NCBI RefSeq assembly: GCF_910577125.1
Contig: NZ_CAJTMN010000012.1
Coordinates: forward strand, 1 to 34,951
Source of the DNA: an uncultured Rikenella sp.
GTDB lineage: Bacteria; Bacteroidota; Bacteroidia; Bacteroidales; Rikenellaceae
Direction of reading: 5' to 3'
DNA length: 34,951 bases
The notes below the pieces were generated by a model. The model had not been told where the DNA came from. It ran no database searches and saw only the letters and a list, made by a program, of their open reading frames with translations. This document shows positions 25,084-32,777 of the stretch, in pieces (position 1 is the first letter of the stretch; each line of letters starts with the position of its first letter). The position numbers were made by a program, and so were the translations under genes.

Positions 25084-25114
25084 CAAAGGTAATTATTTTT
25101 CACGACTTTACAAA
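25084..25114 (-). promoter_or_regulatory. Promoter of the rplM-rpsI-rpsB-tsf cluster
   Basis: On the minus strand TTTG (25114-25111), a 19-base spacer and TACCTTTG (25091-25084) match the Bacteroidota consensus in both boxes. The spacer is A/T-rich, as expected of a strong ribosomal promoter. Confidence 0.8.
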
Positions 25115-25206
25115 TTTATCGACAGGGCGTGTCTCTTTTTTCCGGGGGCGGAAGGTGTGTTTTCGTGAAAAATTGGCTATATTGCACCCTATTACGAATG
25201 GGAATT

Positions 25207-25944
25207 ATGGCGCGTTATTTCATCGAATTGTCTTATAACGGGGCGGCTTACAACGGTTGGCAGCGGCAGCCGAATGCGCCGTCGGTGCAGGAGACGCTGG
25301 AGGCGGGGTTGTCGCAGCTGCTGGGGACGCCGCACGAGGTGGTCGGGGCGGGACGGACCGATACGGGGGTGCATGCGGCGTTCGCGGTGGCTCATCTCGA
25401 TACGGAGGTGGAGCCGGAACTGGTGCAGGGGGCGGAGTTTTTGTATCATTTGAATTGCGTTTTGCCGAAGGATATCGGGGTTCGGAAAATTTATGCGGTG
25501 GCGGATGACAAGCATGCGCGGTTCGATGCCAGGCGGAGGGAATACAAATATTATATAACGACGGTCAAGGATCCGTTTGCGGTGGGGACGTGCTGGCAGA
25601 TTACGCAGCCGCTGAATCTGGATGCGATGCAGACGGCGGCGGTGGCGATGCTCCGGTACGAGGATTTCGCCTCGTTCGCCAAGCTGCATTCGGATACGAA
25701 GACCACGCGGTGTACGGTTTTCGGTGCGAATTGGCAGGCAGAGGGGGATCGGCTGATCTTTACCATCGCGGCGGATCGTTTTCTGCGGGGGATGGTTCGG
25801 GCTGTGGTGGGGACGCTGGTGGATGTGGGGCGGGGCAAGCTGACGCCGGCTCAGTTCTGTGCCATCATCGAGAGCCGGGCGCGGGCCGAGGCGAGTGCGC
25901 AGGCGCCGGCTTGCGGGCTGTTTTTGACCGATGTGCAGTATTAA
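25207..25944 (+). CDS. truA: tRNA pseudouridine(38-40) synthase TruA
   Basis: TruA converts uridines 38-40 of the anticodon arm to pseudouridine. From ATG 25207 the protein has 245 residues and starts MARYFIELSYNGAAYNGWQR. The catalytic Asp52 lies in GAGRTDTGVHA, and DARRREYKYYI plus FLRGMVRAVVGTLVDVG are further family blocks. An ATG at 25198 would add three residues and cannot be excluded; the longer GTG frame from 25129 reaches into the promoter region. A weak -7 element, TATATTGC, is at 25178-25185. The gene is divergent from rplM. Confidence 0.95.
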   Translation: MARYFIELSYNGAAYNGWQRQPNAPSVQETLEAGLSQLLGTPHEVVGAGRTDTGVHAAFAVAHLDTEVEPELVQGAEFLYHLNCVLPKDIGVRKIYAVADDKHARFDARRREYKYYITTVKDPFAVGTCWQITQPLNLDAMQTAAVAMLRYEDFASFAKLHSDTKTTRCTVFGANWQAEGDRLIFTIAADRFLRGMVRAVVGTLVDVGRGKLTPAQFCAIIESRARAEASAQAPACGLFLTDVQY

Positions 25945-25971
25945 GGACGGATAACTAAAAACATTACGATA

Positions 25972-27414
25972 ATGAAAGAGATGACTGAACTGGAGCCGAA
26001 AGCTCTGTGGAAACAATTTGCGAAAGTTTGTTCGATTCCCCATCCGTCGAAGCACGAGGAGAAGTTGCGGCAGTATGTGATCGATTTTGCCGAAACGCAC
26101 GGACTGGAATATCGGCAGGATACGATAGGTAATGTCGTGGTGCGCAAAGCGGCAGCCAAAGGATACGAGGGGCATCCGACGGTGATTCTTCAGGCACACA
26201 TGGACATGGTGCCGCAGAAGAACAGCGATCTGCAGTTCGATTTCGAAAAGGATGCTATCCGGCCTTATGTGGACGGGGATTGGGTGACGGCCGAAGGGAC
26301 GACGCTCGGGGCCGATGACGGGATGGGAGTCAGCGCGATGCTGGCGATTCTGGAGGCGGATGACATTCCTCACCCGGCTTTGGAATGCCTCTTCACGGTG
26401 GACGAGGAGACGGGGTTGACGGGGGCCAATCAGCTGGCTGCGGATATGTTGAAGGGCGATATTCTCATCAATCTCGATTCGGAAGACGAAGGGGAGCTGT
26501 ATGTGGGGTGTGCCGGGGCGGTCAATGTGACGGCGCATTTCGAATACAAAGAGGAGGCGGTGCCGGGGGGATATGTGGGGTACGAAATCGCGCTTTCGGG
26601 ACTCAAAGGGGGACATTCGGGGCTGGAGATTATTTTGCAGCGGGGGAATGCCAATAAATTGCTGACCAGGTTTCTGCGTGAGCAGCCGTATGCCCGGATC
26701 GCGACGATCGATGCGGGCGGGTTGCGGAATGCGATTCCGCGCGAGGCGAAGGCCGTAGTGGCGGTGCCGGCGGATCGGGCGGCGGAGTTCGAAAAGGCGG
26801 CCGGGGAGTTCGAGGCGACCATTCGGCATGAGCTGGCGCATGTGGAGGATAGCATCCGGTTCGGTGTGGCGCGGCAGGCGCAGGTACCGGCAGCGGTGGC
26901 GACGGAAGATTTCCGGAAACGGTTTGTCGATGCGCTGACCGCTATGCCGGACGGGATTATCCGGATGAGCGACACGGTGCCGGGTTTGGTCGAGACTTCG
27001 ACCAACATGTCGCGTGTCGGGATGGGAGATGGAAAGGCGGAGCTGTTGTTCATGGTGCGGTGCATGGTCAATTACGGCAAGAAACGGGTGGTGGCGATGA
27101 TCGACGCCGTGGTGACGCTGGCCGGCGGCCGGATCGAGGCGCAGGGAGATTACGACGGCTGGGCGCCCAATCCGGATTCGAAGATTCTGCACGTCATGAA
27201 AGCGGGATACGAGAGGTTGTTCGGCAAGGTGCCGGAGGTGAAGGCGATCCATGCCGGACTGGAGTGCGGGATTATCGGGGCGAAGTATCCGAAACTCGAT
27301 ATGATTTCGATCGGGCCGACGATGCGTTTTCCGCACTCGCCGGACGAAAAGGTCGAGATCGCTTCGGTGGCGAAGTTCTACGCTTTCCTGCTGGATACGC
27401 TCAAAAATCTTTAG
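25972..27414 (+). CDS. pepD: Aminoacyl-histidine dipeptidase PepD (M20 family)
   Basis: This cytosolic zinc dipeptidase (480 residues) cleaves Xaa-His and other dipeptides. The metal and catalytic residues of the family are visible: His76 and Asp78 in LQAHMDMV, Asp115 in LGADDGMG, Glu145 and Glu146 in VDEETGLTG, Asp169 in NLDSEDEG, and a C-terminal His in MRFPHSPDEKVEI. The lid domain in the middle (GLKGGHSGLEIILQRGNANK) is also conserved. There is no signal peptide. The gene starts 27 bases after truA, probably cotranscribed. Confidence 0.96.
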   Translation: MKEMTELEPKALWKQFAKVCSIPHPSKHEEKLRQYVIDFAETHGLEYRQDTIGNVVVRKAAAKGYEGHPTVILQAHMDMVPQKNSDLQFDFEKDAIRPYVDGDWVTAEGTTLGADDGMGVSAMLAILEADDIPHPALECLFTVDEETGLTGANQLAADMLKGDILINLDSEDEGELYVGCAGAVNVTAHFEYKEEAVPGGYVGYEIALSGLKGGHSGLEIILQRGNANKLLTRFLREQPYARIATIDAGGLRNAIPREAKAVVAVPADRAAEFEKAAGEFEATIRHELAHVEDSIRFGVARQAQVPAAVATEDFRKRFVDALTAMPDGIIRMSDTVPGLVETSTNMSRVGMGDGKAELLFMVRCMVNYGKKRVVAMIDAVVTLAGGRIEAQGDYDGWAPNPDSKILHVMKAGYERLFGKVPEVKAIHAGLECGIIGAKYPKLDMISIGPTMRFPHSPDEKVEIASVAKFYAFLLDTLKNL

Positions 27415-27490
27415 GAACCGGGTTTGTGGCGGCACCGCTTTTTGTCGTTGAAAAAACAGATGAGCGATGAATAGGGCAGGTGAAAATCCG

Positions 27491-28303
27491 ATGAAGCTGA
27501 TATTCAATTATAACGATGTCTTTTTCAGCTTCTATTACGACGATGTGGGCGGATGCGTGCATCGTTCTCGGGAGTATGCGATGAATTACGTCTACTCGGG
27601 CGAGATGGTGCTGGACAACGGCCGGGAGCAGATGCATGTCCGGAAAGGGGAGTGCGTCTTCATACCGCGCGACCACCACATCACGATGTACAAACGGACT
27701 TGCGACGGAGAGCGGTACTGCGGTATCTTTCTGATGTTCACGCGCCGGTTTCTGCGCGAGATGTACGGACGGTTCGGGCAGCGGGCGGTGCCGGCTTCGA
27801 CGCCGAAGCTCGACAGCGGCGTCGTCAAGTTGCCGCAGACGGCGGAGCTGACCAGCCTTTTTGCCTCGATGACCCCCTATTTCGACCCGGATGTCCGCCC
27901 GCAGGGCGACTTCATGCAGCTCAAAATGCAGGAGGGGTTGCTCGCCTTGCTGCACATCGACGAACGATTCGCGCCGACACTCTTCGATTTCAACGAACCG
28001 TGGAAGATCGACATTCTGGAGTTCATGAACGAAAACTATATGTATGAGTTCACGATGGAGGAGATGGCGCACTACACGGGGCGGAGTCTGGCCACCTTTA
28101 AACGCGATTTCAAGAAGGTCAGCGACCTGACTCCGGAGAAGTGGCTGATGCGTAAGCGGCTCGAAGTGGCCTATGCCAAGATGAAGGAGGGGGGCAGGAA
28201 GGTGGTGGAGGTCTATGCGGAGGTGGGGTTCAAGAATCCGTCGCATTTCTCCGCTGCATTTAAGAAACAATTTGGCATACCGCCATCGGCGGTGTCGGTC
28301 TGA
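27491..28303 (+). CDS. AraC-family transcriptional regulator
   Basis: From ATG 27491 the protein has 270 residues; an ATG at 27467 would add eight and is less likely. The N-terminal half is a cupin-like sensor region (NYVYSGEMVLDNGREQMHVR, then KGECVFIPRDHHITMYKR). The C-terminal half has two helix-turn-helix motifs, FTMEEMAHYTGRSLATFKRD and VVEVYAEVGFKNPSHFSAAF, ending near KKQFGIPPSAV. It presumably binds a small ligand and activates genes. The reductase and hydrolase genes downstream are possible targets, though a terminator separates them. Confidence 0.9.
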   Translation: MKLIFNYNDVFFSFYYDDVGGCVHRSREYAMNYVYSGEMVLDNGREQMHVRKGECVFIPRDHHITMYKRTCDGERYCGIFLMFTRRFLREMYGRFGQRAVPASTPKLDSGVVKLPQTAELTSLFASMTPYFDPDVRPQGDFMQLKMQEGLLALLHIDERFAPTLFDFNEPWKIDILEFMNENYMYEFTMEEMAHYTGRSLATFKRDFKKVSDLTPEKWLMRKRLEVAYAKMKEGGRKVVEVYAEVGFKNPSHFSAAFKKQFGIPPSAVSV

Positions 28304-28336
28304 GGCGTTTTTTGAGCTTTTCAGCAATGTAGTTTG

Positions 28337-28374
28337 AGCCTTTCGGAAATCTCTCCGAAAGGCTTTCGTTTTAA
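28337..28374 (+). terminator. Rho-independent terminator after the AraC-family gene
   Basis: An 11-base-pair perfect stem (28337-28347 with 28354-28364, AGCCTTTCGGA / TCCGAAAGGCT) encloses a six-base loop and is followed by TTCGTTTT. Confidence 0.85.
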
Positions 28375-28379
28375 TTTTG
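28372..28379 (+). promoter_or_regulatory. Probable -7 element of the FMN reductase gene
   Basis: TAATTTTG matches TANNTTTG exactly, 27 bases before the ATG at 28407. No TTTG is found at 19-21 bases upstream, because the preceding terminator occupies that space. Confidence 0.4.
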
Positions 28380-28406
28380 CCGGTGGAAAACAAATTGCAA
28401 CGAAGC

Positions 28407-28946
28407 ATGAAAAGAGTATTGGTTATTTCGTCGAGTCTCCGCCAGCGGAGCAATTCGGAGGCGTTGGCCGACGCGTTTGCCCGCGGAGCGGCCGATGCGG
28501 GACACGAGGTGGAACAGATCACCCTGAGGGAGAAGGATATCCGTTTCTGCCGGGGGTGTCTCGCCTGTCAGAAAACCCGACGGTGCGTTATTCAGGACGA
28601 TGCGCCGGCCGTTGTGGAACGGATGCACGATGCGGAGGTCATCGCGTTCGCTACACCGATCTACTATTATGAGATGAGCGGCCAGTTGAAAACGTTGCTC
28701 GACCGGGCCAATCCGCTCTATGCGTCGGACTATCGTTTCCGCGAGGTTTATGTGCTGACTGCCGCGGCGGAGGAGGATGCGTCGGTGCCGGAACGGGCTG
28801 TGGCGGGGATTTGCGGGTGGATCGACTGTTTCGGAAAGGCTCGTCTGGCGGGGTCTGTCTTTGCCGGAGGGGTCACCGGGCCGGGCGAAATCGAGGGACA
28901 TCCTTCGCTGAAACTCGCTTATGAAATGGGACGGGCCATTAAATAG
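28407..28946 (+). CDS. NAD(P)H-dependent FMN reductase / flavodoxin-like oxidoreductase
   Basis: From ATG 28407 the protein has 179 residues (MKRVLVISSSLRQRSNSEAL). The phosphate-binding loop SSSLRQRSNSE (9-19) marks the flavodoxin-like NADPH-dependent FMN reductase family, and FATPIYYYEMSGQLKTLLDR (about 84-103) is its second signature. A CRGCLACQKTRRC block (about 48-60) has four cysteines, common in the iron-sulfur-flavoprotein-like branch. The substrate is unknown. The lipoprotein hydrolase gene begins 15 bases later, probably in the same transcript. Confidence 0.9.
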   Translation: MKRVLVISSSLRQRSNSEALADAFARGAADAGHEVEQITLREKDIRFCRGCLACQKTRRCVIQDDAPAVVERMHDAEVIAFATPIYYYEMSGQLKTLLDRANPLYASDYRFREVYVLTAAAEEDASVPERAVAGICGWIDCFGKARLAGSVFAGGVTGPGEIEGHPSLKLAYEMGRAIK

Positions 28947-28961
28947 AACCATCCGAAGAGT

Positions 28962-30011
28962 ATGTTAAAAACACTGACAATCGCAGCCGTTTTATTCCTG
29001 CTGGCCGGCTGCACGAACCGTACGAATAATCCGAATGACAAGATGGAAACAAGGAATCTGACTCGGGAGTGGGACAAGACGTTCCCGCAGAGCGACCGGG
29101 TGAAACACAGTAAGGTAACTTTCAAAAATCGATATGGGATCATCTTGGCGGCCGATCTCTATGAACCGAAGGAGGCGGAGGGGCGCCGGCCGGCTATCGC
29201 CGTGAGCGGCCCCTTCGGAGCGGTGAAGGAACAGGCGTCGGGGCTCTATGCCCAGAAGATGGCGGAACGGGGATTCGTGACCGTGGCATTCGACCCGTCG
29301 TTCACGGGCGAGAGCGGCGGAGAGCCCCGGTATGTGGCTTCACCGGATATCAATACCGAAGATTTCAGCGCGGCGGTTGATTATCTCGTCACCCGCAGCG
29401 ATGTGGATCCGGCGCGGATCGGGATTATCGGTATCTGCGGCTGGGGCGGTTTTGCCGTCAATGCGGCGGCGATCGATACGCGCATCCGGGCGACGGTGGC
29501 TTCGACCATGTACGATATCAGCCGGTGTACAGCCAACGGCTATTTCGATGCGATGGATGCCGATGCCCGGTACGGACTCCGCTGGCAGTTGAACGAGCAG
29601 CGCACCGCGGATGTCCGGGCCGGTTCGTATGCCCTGGCGGGCGGGGTGGTCGATCCGCTGCCGGAAGATGCGCCGCAATTCGTGAAGGATTATTACGATT
29701 ATTATAAAACGCCGCGCGGTTATCACGTCCGCTCGCTGAATTCCAACGACGGCTGGAACCGGACTTCGGCTCTGTCGTTCCTCAATGCGCCGATACTGGC
29801 TTACAGCGGCGAAATCCGGAGTGCCGTGCTGCTCATCCATGGCGAAAAGGCCCATTCGCGCTATTTCAGCGAGGATGCTTTCAAAAAACTGGAAGGTGAC
29901 AACAAGGAGTTGATGATTATTCCGGGCGCGAACCATGTCGATTTGTACGATAATCTCGACGTGATTCCGTTCGATAAGATGGAGGATTTCTTTCGGAAGA
30001 ATTTCGAATAG
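28962..30011 (+). CDS. Exported alpha/beta-hydrolase lipoprotein with Cys at the nucleophile position
   Basis: The 349-residue protein starts with a lipoprotein signal, LLAGC, with Cys16 as lipid anchor. The catalytic fold is an alpha/beta hydrolase of the YcjY/dienelactone-hydrolase type. The nucleophile elbow reads GIGIIGICGWGGF, with Cys where most members have Ser. VLLIHGEKAHSRYF and IPGANHVDLYDN supply the acid and His regions. Related Bacteroidota proteins share the GICGWGG elbow, so the Cys is probably native rather than a mutation. The substrate is unknown. It follows the FMN reductase gene by 15 bases. Confidence 0.85.
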   Translation: MLKTLTIAAVLFLLAGCTNRTNNPNDKMETRNLTREWDKTFPQSDRVKHSKVTFKNRYGIILAADLYEPKEAEGRRPAIAVSGPFGAVKEQASGLYAQKMAERGFVTVAFDPSFTGESGGEPRYVASPDINTEDFSAAVDYLVTRSDVDPARIGIIGICGWGGFAVNAAAIDTRIRATVASTMYDISRCTANGYFDAMDADARYGLRWQLNEQRTADVRAGSYALAGGVVDPLPEDAPQFVKDYYDYYKTPRGYHVRSLNSNDGWNRTSALSFLNAPILAYSGEIRSAVLLIHGEKAHSRYFSEDAFKKLEGDNKELMIIPGANHVDLYDNLDVIPFDKMEDFFRKNFE

Positions 30012-30035
30012 TCGAAAAGGATTTGATCCGGTAGG

Positions 30036-30065
30036 TGCGCGCCTTGTTTCAAGGCGCGCATTTTC
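30036..30065 (+). terminator. Rho-independent terminator after the hydrolase gene
   Basis: A perfect 11-base-pair stem (30036-30046 with 30050-30060, TGCGCGCCTTG / CAAGGCGCGCA) with a three-base loop is followed by TTTTCTT. It lies just before the convergent DUF5009 gene. Confidence 0.9.
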
Positions 30066-31133
30066 TTAAGCGGCAAGAAAAATCCGCATCCGATAGAGCG
30101 GCCACGTGATGAGCCAGCAGAGCAGTACCATGGTCAGCGACCACATCAATGAGGCGATCTCATCCGGCAGGTGGTAACTGAGGTAGAATCCGTACACCGC
30201 CTGCGTCACTCCCCACAGTGCGAACAGCTTGGCCGCAGCCGTCGAGAAACAGTAGATGAAGAGCGGGTTGGTGCCTGCGATCGTGAAAAATTCGCACCAG
30301 CTCTGTGCCTGCATGTATTCGATGATGAACGAGAGTATGCTCCAGATCACCATCGCCGCTCCCGTGGCAAACAGGACGTAGCTGACCGTCCACAGTTGTC
30401 CGTCCATCGGGTCGAACAGGCCGAACAGCCAGCCGATCCCTAAAAAGGCGAGCCCGACGACCATCAGGGTGCTGATTCCGCCGCTCATTGTGTTCGGCCG
30501 GTCCATCGTTCGTCCGGCCAGATAGCCGATCAGGACGGTCGCCGTCATCGGAATAACCGTCAGTGTGCCGCCCATATTTTCGATGTCGAATGCCGACCGC
30601 ATCAGATGGCTCGACTGAAAGAGGAGCTCGTCGAACTGTCTCACCACGCCGTCTCCCGCCGAGTCGAGCAGGAACCAGTAGCCGGCCAGCAGGATGACGA
30701 TGGCTCCGATCAATGTCCGTCTCCGTGACAGATAAAGGGCGATCAGGGCGGCGAAAAAGTAGGTGACGGCAATCTGTTGCAAAACTCCCGGTATGCGGAC
30801 GAACGCGAAATAGTCCTGAAAAGGCAGCCAGTTGAGCCCGATGCCCAAAGCGAACAGAACGACTGTCCGGTAGAGGATATGTCCGATCCGCCTCGATTTC
30901 GGATGTCGCTCACCGAATCCGTAACTCTCCCGATGGGTGGAGAACCACATCGCACTGCCCATAATAAAGAGAAAAAACGGGAAGATCAATCCGGCCACGC
31001 CCATCCCGCTCCCGACCGTTCCCGCCGCCGGATCGGGCGGAGCCAAAGCATTCCCTCCGGTCTGATTGCTCAGAACGATCATCAGCAGGATGACCATGCC
31101 GCGAAAAACGTCGAGTGAGAGAAACCGTTTCAT
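30066..31133 (-). CDS. DUF5009 membrane protein (heparan-alpha-glucosaminide acetyltransferase-like)
   Basis: This 355-residue protein has about ten membrane segments. The start MKRFLSLDVFRGMVILLMIV and the following FLFIMGSAMWFS, RIPGVLQQIAVTYFFAAL and CFSTAAAKLFALWG are typical of the DUF5009/HGSNAT-like family. These proteins resemble human heparan-alpha-glucosaminide N-acetyltransferase and are proposed to acetylate sugars or other surface groups in bacteria. The catalytic residue cannot be assigned with certainty. The gene follows the PspC gene by 40 bases on the same strand, so they may be one transcript. Confidence 0.85.
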   Translation of the reverse strand: MKRFLSLDVFRGMVILLMIVLSNQTGGNALAPPDPAAGTVGSGMGVAGLIFPFFLFIMGSAMWFSTHRESYGFGERHPKSRRIGHILYRTVVLFALGIGLNWLPFQDYFAFVRIPGVLQQIAVTYFFAALIALYLSRRRTLIGAIVILLAGYWFLLDSAGDGVVRQFDELLFQSSHLMRSAFDIENMGGTLTVIPMTATVLIGYLAGRTMDRPNTMSGGISTLMVVGLAFLGIGWLFGLFDPMDGQLWTVSYVLFATGAAMVIWSILSFIIEYMQAQSWCEFFTIAGTNPLFIYCFSTAAAKLFALWGVTQAVYGFYLSYHLPDEIASLMWSLTMVLLCWLITWPLYRMRIFLAA

Positions 31134-31173
31134 GCCCGGGAAATGTCGGGAATTTATAAATTCGTCATTACTG

Positions 31174-31656
31174 TTATCGGGTGTTCCGTTCCGTGGTAAA
31201 AGAGACGGGTCGCTGCGGGATGACGACCCAGCCGATCACATAGAGCAGGAACCCACCGCCGCCAAAGAGCAAGACCAATGCAATCAGTCTGACAATTAAT
31301 GGGTCGATCCCGAAGTATTCGGCCAAACCGCCGCAGACGCCTGCGATCATTCGGCTCTGGCGACTGCGATACAGTCGCTTCGGCTCGTTCGGCGCAGATG
31401 CCGTCTCCGGTCTCAAGGATCCGAACCGGTCGGGCGAGCCCAAACGATCCATAGCCACCCGTACCGTCCCCGCATCGATGATACCCGGATTCAGCTCGGC
31501 CAGTATGTCTGCCAGCCGACGTTCGATATCGGTTATCTCTTCCGGTCGTTCCAGTCGCCTTTCGATCTGGCGCAGGTAATCGGCCAACGTATCGTAGGCA
31601 TCTTCGTCGATCGTAAAAGGACGACCGCCCAGATTGACTGTGAGTGTCTTTTTCAT
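31174..31656 (-). CDS. PspC-domain membrane protein
   Basis: This 160-residue protein has a cytoplasmic N-terminal part with the motif EEITDIERRLADILAELNPG, common in Bacteroidota PspC proteins. A single PspC domain follows near residues 95-150: RSRQSRMIAGVCGGLAEYFG, then a membrane segment LIALVLLFGGGGFLLYVIGW and VVIPQRP. PspC proteins sense membrane stress in proteobacteria; here the role is inferred. A weak -7 element, TACCTTTA, at 31695-31688 on the minus strand, lies about 30 bases before the ATG. Confidence 0.88.
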   Translation of the reverse strand: MKKTLTVNLGGRPFTIDEDAYDTLADYLRQIERRLERPEEITDIERRLADILAELNPGIIDAGTVRVAMDRLGSPDRFGSLRPETASAPNEPKRLYRSRQSRMIAGVCGGLAEYFGIDPLIVRLIALVLLFGGGGFLLYVIGWVVIPQRPVSFTTERNTR

Positions 31657-31703
31657 GTTTGCGAGCGGAATCGTTCGTAGTTCAGGGTAAAGGTAATAAA
31701 AGT

Positions 31704-31740
31704 CGGTCGGTTTTTCTAAATAAATTAGAAAAACCGACCG
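31704..31740 (-). terminator. Rho-independent terminator after fabD
   Basis: A perfect 16-base-pair stem (31704-31719 with 31725-31740, CGGTCGGTTTTTCTAA and complement) encloses ATAAA. On the minus strand it is followed by CTTTTATT. It lies 22 bases past the fabD stop. Confidence 0.85.
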
Positions 31741-31762
31741 GAAGGAGTGGATAGATCTCCTG

Positions 31763-32644
31763 TTAAAGACTGTTCTTCGATTCGCAGACAGCCTCTTTGT
31801 TAACCTTGCGGATCAAACCGGCCAATACGTTCCCCGGCCCGAGCTCGGTGAACAACGATGCGCCGTCGGCGAGCATGTTTTTCACCGTCTGCGTCCAGCG
31901 TACCGGCGCCGTCAGCTGGGCGATCAGGTTGGCTTTGATCTTTTCCGGATCGGTGTACGGTTTGGCGTCCACATTCTGGTAGACCGGGCACACCGGTGTC
32001 GTGAACTTCGCCTCCTTGATGGCTGCTTCCAGTTCGACCCGTGCCGGCTCCATCAGCGGCGAGTGGAAAGCACCGCCCACGCTCAGTTTCAGGGCGCGTT
32101 TCGCTCCCTTGGCCGTCAGCTGTTCGCACGCTTTGTCGATCCCCTCGATCGATCCCGAGATAACCAACTGGCCCGGGCAGTTGTAGTTCGCCGCTACGAC
32201 CACCTCCGGAATCGAAGCGCAGACCTCTTCGACCACTTCGTCCGGCAGACCGATGATGGCCGCCATGGTCGAAGGCTGCAATTCGCAGGCCTTCTGCATC
32301 GCCTGTGCCCGTTTCGAAACCAGTTTCAACCCCTCTTCAAAGCTCAGGGCTCCGGCAGCCACCAATGCGCTGAACTCACCCAGCGAATGCCCTGCCGTCA
32401 TTTCCGGTTTGAAGTCAGGCAGCGATTTGGCCAGAATCACCGAATGGAGGAAAACGGCCGGCTGAGTCACTTTGGTCTGTTTCAGCTCGTCCGCCGTCCC
32501 GTTGAACATGATGTCCGTGATGCGGAAGCCGAGTATTTCGTTCGCCTTTTCGAACAGCTCTTTCGCTGCCGGCACCGTGTCGTAAAGTTCCTTGCCCATG
32601 CCGGTGAATTGGGCTCCCTGGCCGGGAAAAACGTATGCTTTCAT
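31763..32644 (-). CDS. fabD: Malonyl-CoA:ACP transacylase FabD
   Basis: FabD loads malonate onto acyl carrier protein for fatty acid synthesis. From ATG 32644 the protein has 293 residues and starts MKAYVFPGQGAQFTGMGKEL. The catalytic Ser is in AGHSLGEFSALVAAGALSFE, the arginine block is KRAQAMQKACE, and the catalytic His lies in GGAFHSPLMEPA. QNVDAKPYTDP and LTELGPGNVLAGLIRKV complete the family pattern. The longer frame to 32779 is a spurious extension through the promoter region. It is divergent from the GH2 gene. Confidence 0.97.
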   Translation of the reverse strand: MKAYVFPGQGAQFTGMGKELYDTVPAAKELFEKANEILGFRITDIMFNGTADELKQTKVTQPAVFLHSVILAKSLPDFKPEMTAGHSLGEFSALVAAGALSFEEGLKLVSKRAQAMQKACELQPSTMAAIIGLPDEVVEEVCASIPEVVVAANYNCPGQLVISGSIEGIDKACEQLTAKGAKRALKLSVGGAFHSPLMEPARVELEAAIKEAKFTTPVCPVYQNVDAKPYTDPEKIKANLIAQLTAPVRWTQTVKNMLADGASLFTELGPGNVLAGLIRKVNKEAVCESKNSL

Positions 32645-32667
32645 GCTTTTTCGGTTTAATGTGGTTA

Positions 32668-32675
32668 CAAATATA
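32668..32675 (-). promoter_or_regulatory. Probable -7 element of fabD
   Basis: TATATTTG on the minus strand matches TANNTTTG, 24 bases before the fabD ATG. A clear -33 TTTG at the expected distance is not present. Confidence 0.45.
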
Positions 32676-32723
32676 GCGGTTTTTTTAACAATGTCGTTGC
32701 CGACGTGGTCCGTGGTCCGAATG

Positions 32724-32756
32724 TTGAAAAGGAATCCCGAAAAAAAGCTATCTTTG
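32724..32756 (+). promoter_or_regulatory. Promoter of the GH2-like gene
   Basis: TATCTTTG at 32749-32756 matches TANNTTTG exactly; TTG at 32724-32726, about 21 bases before it, is the probable -33 box. Transcription would start near 32763, 15 bases before the ATG. Confidence 0.65.
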
Positions 32757-32777
32757 CCAATTAGAAAAAACTCGACC

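Noticed and set aside
27424..27466. Second copy of the hairpin repeat from 34906-34929 before the AraC-family gene
   Set aside because: Only a short shared string (CCGCTTTTTGT) is present; it is too little to call a repeat.
25192..27507. Minus-strand open frame of 771 codons opposite truA and pepD
   Set aside because: It lies antisense to two clear genes, is Arg/His/Pro-rich like other shadows of high third-position G+C, and shows no family motif.
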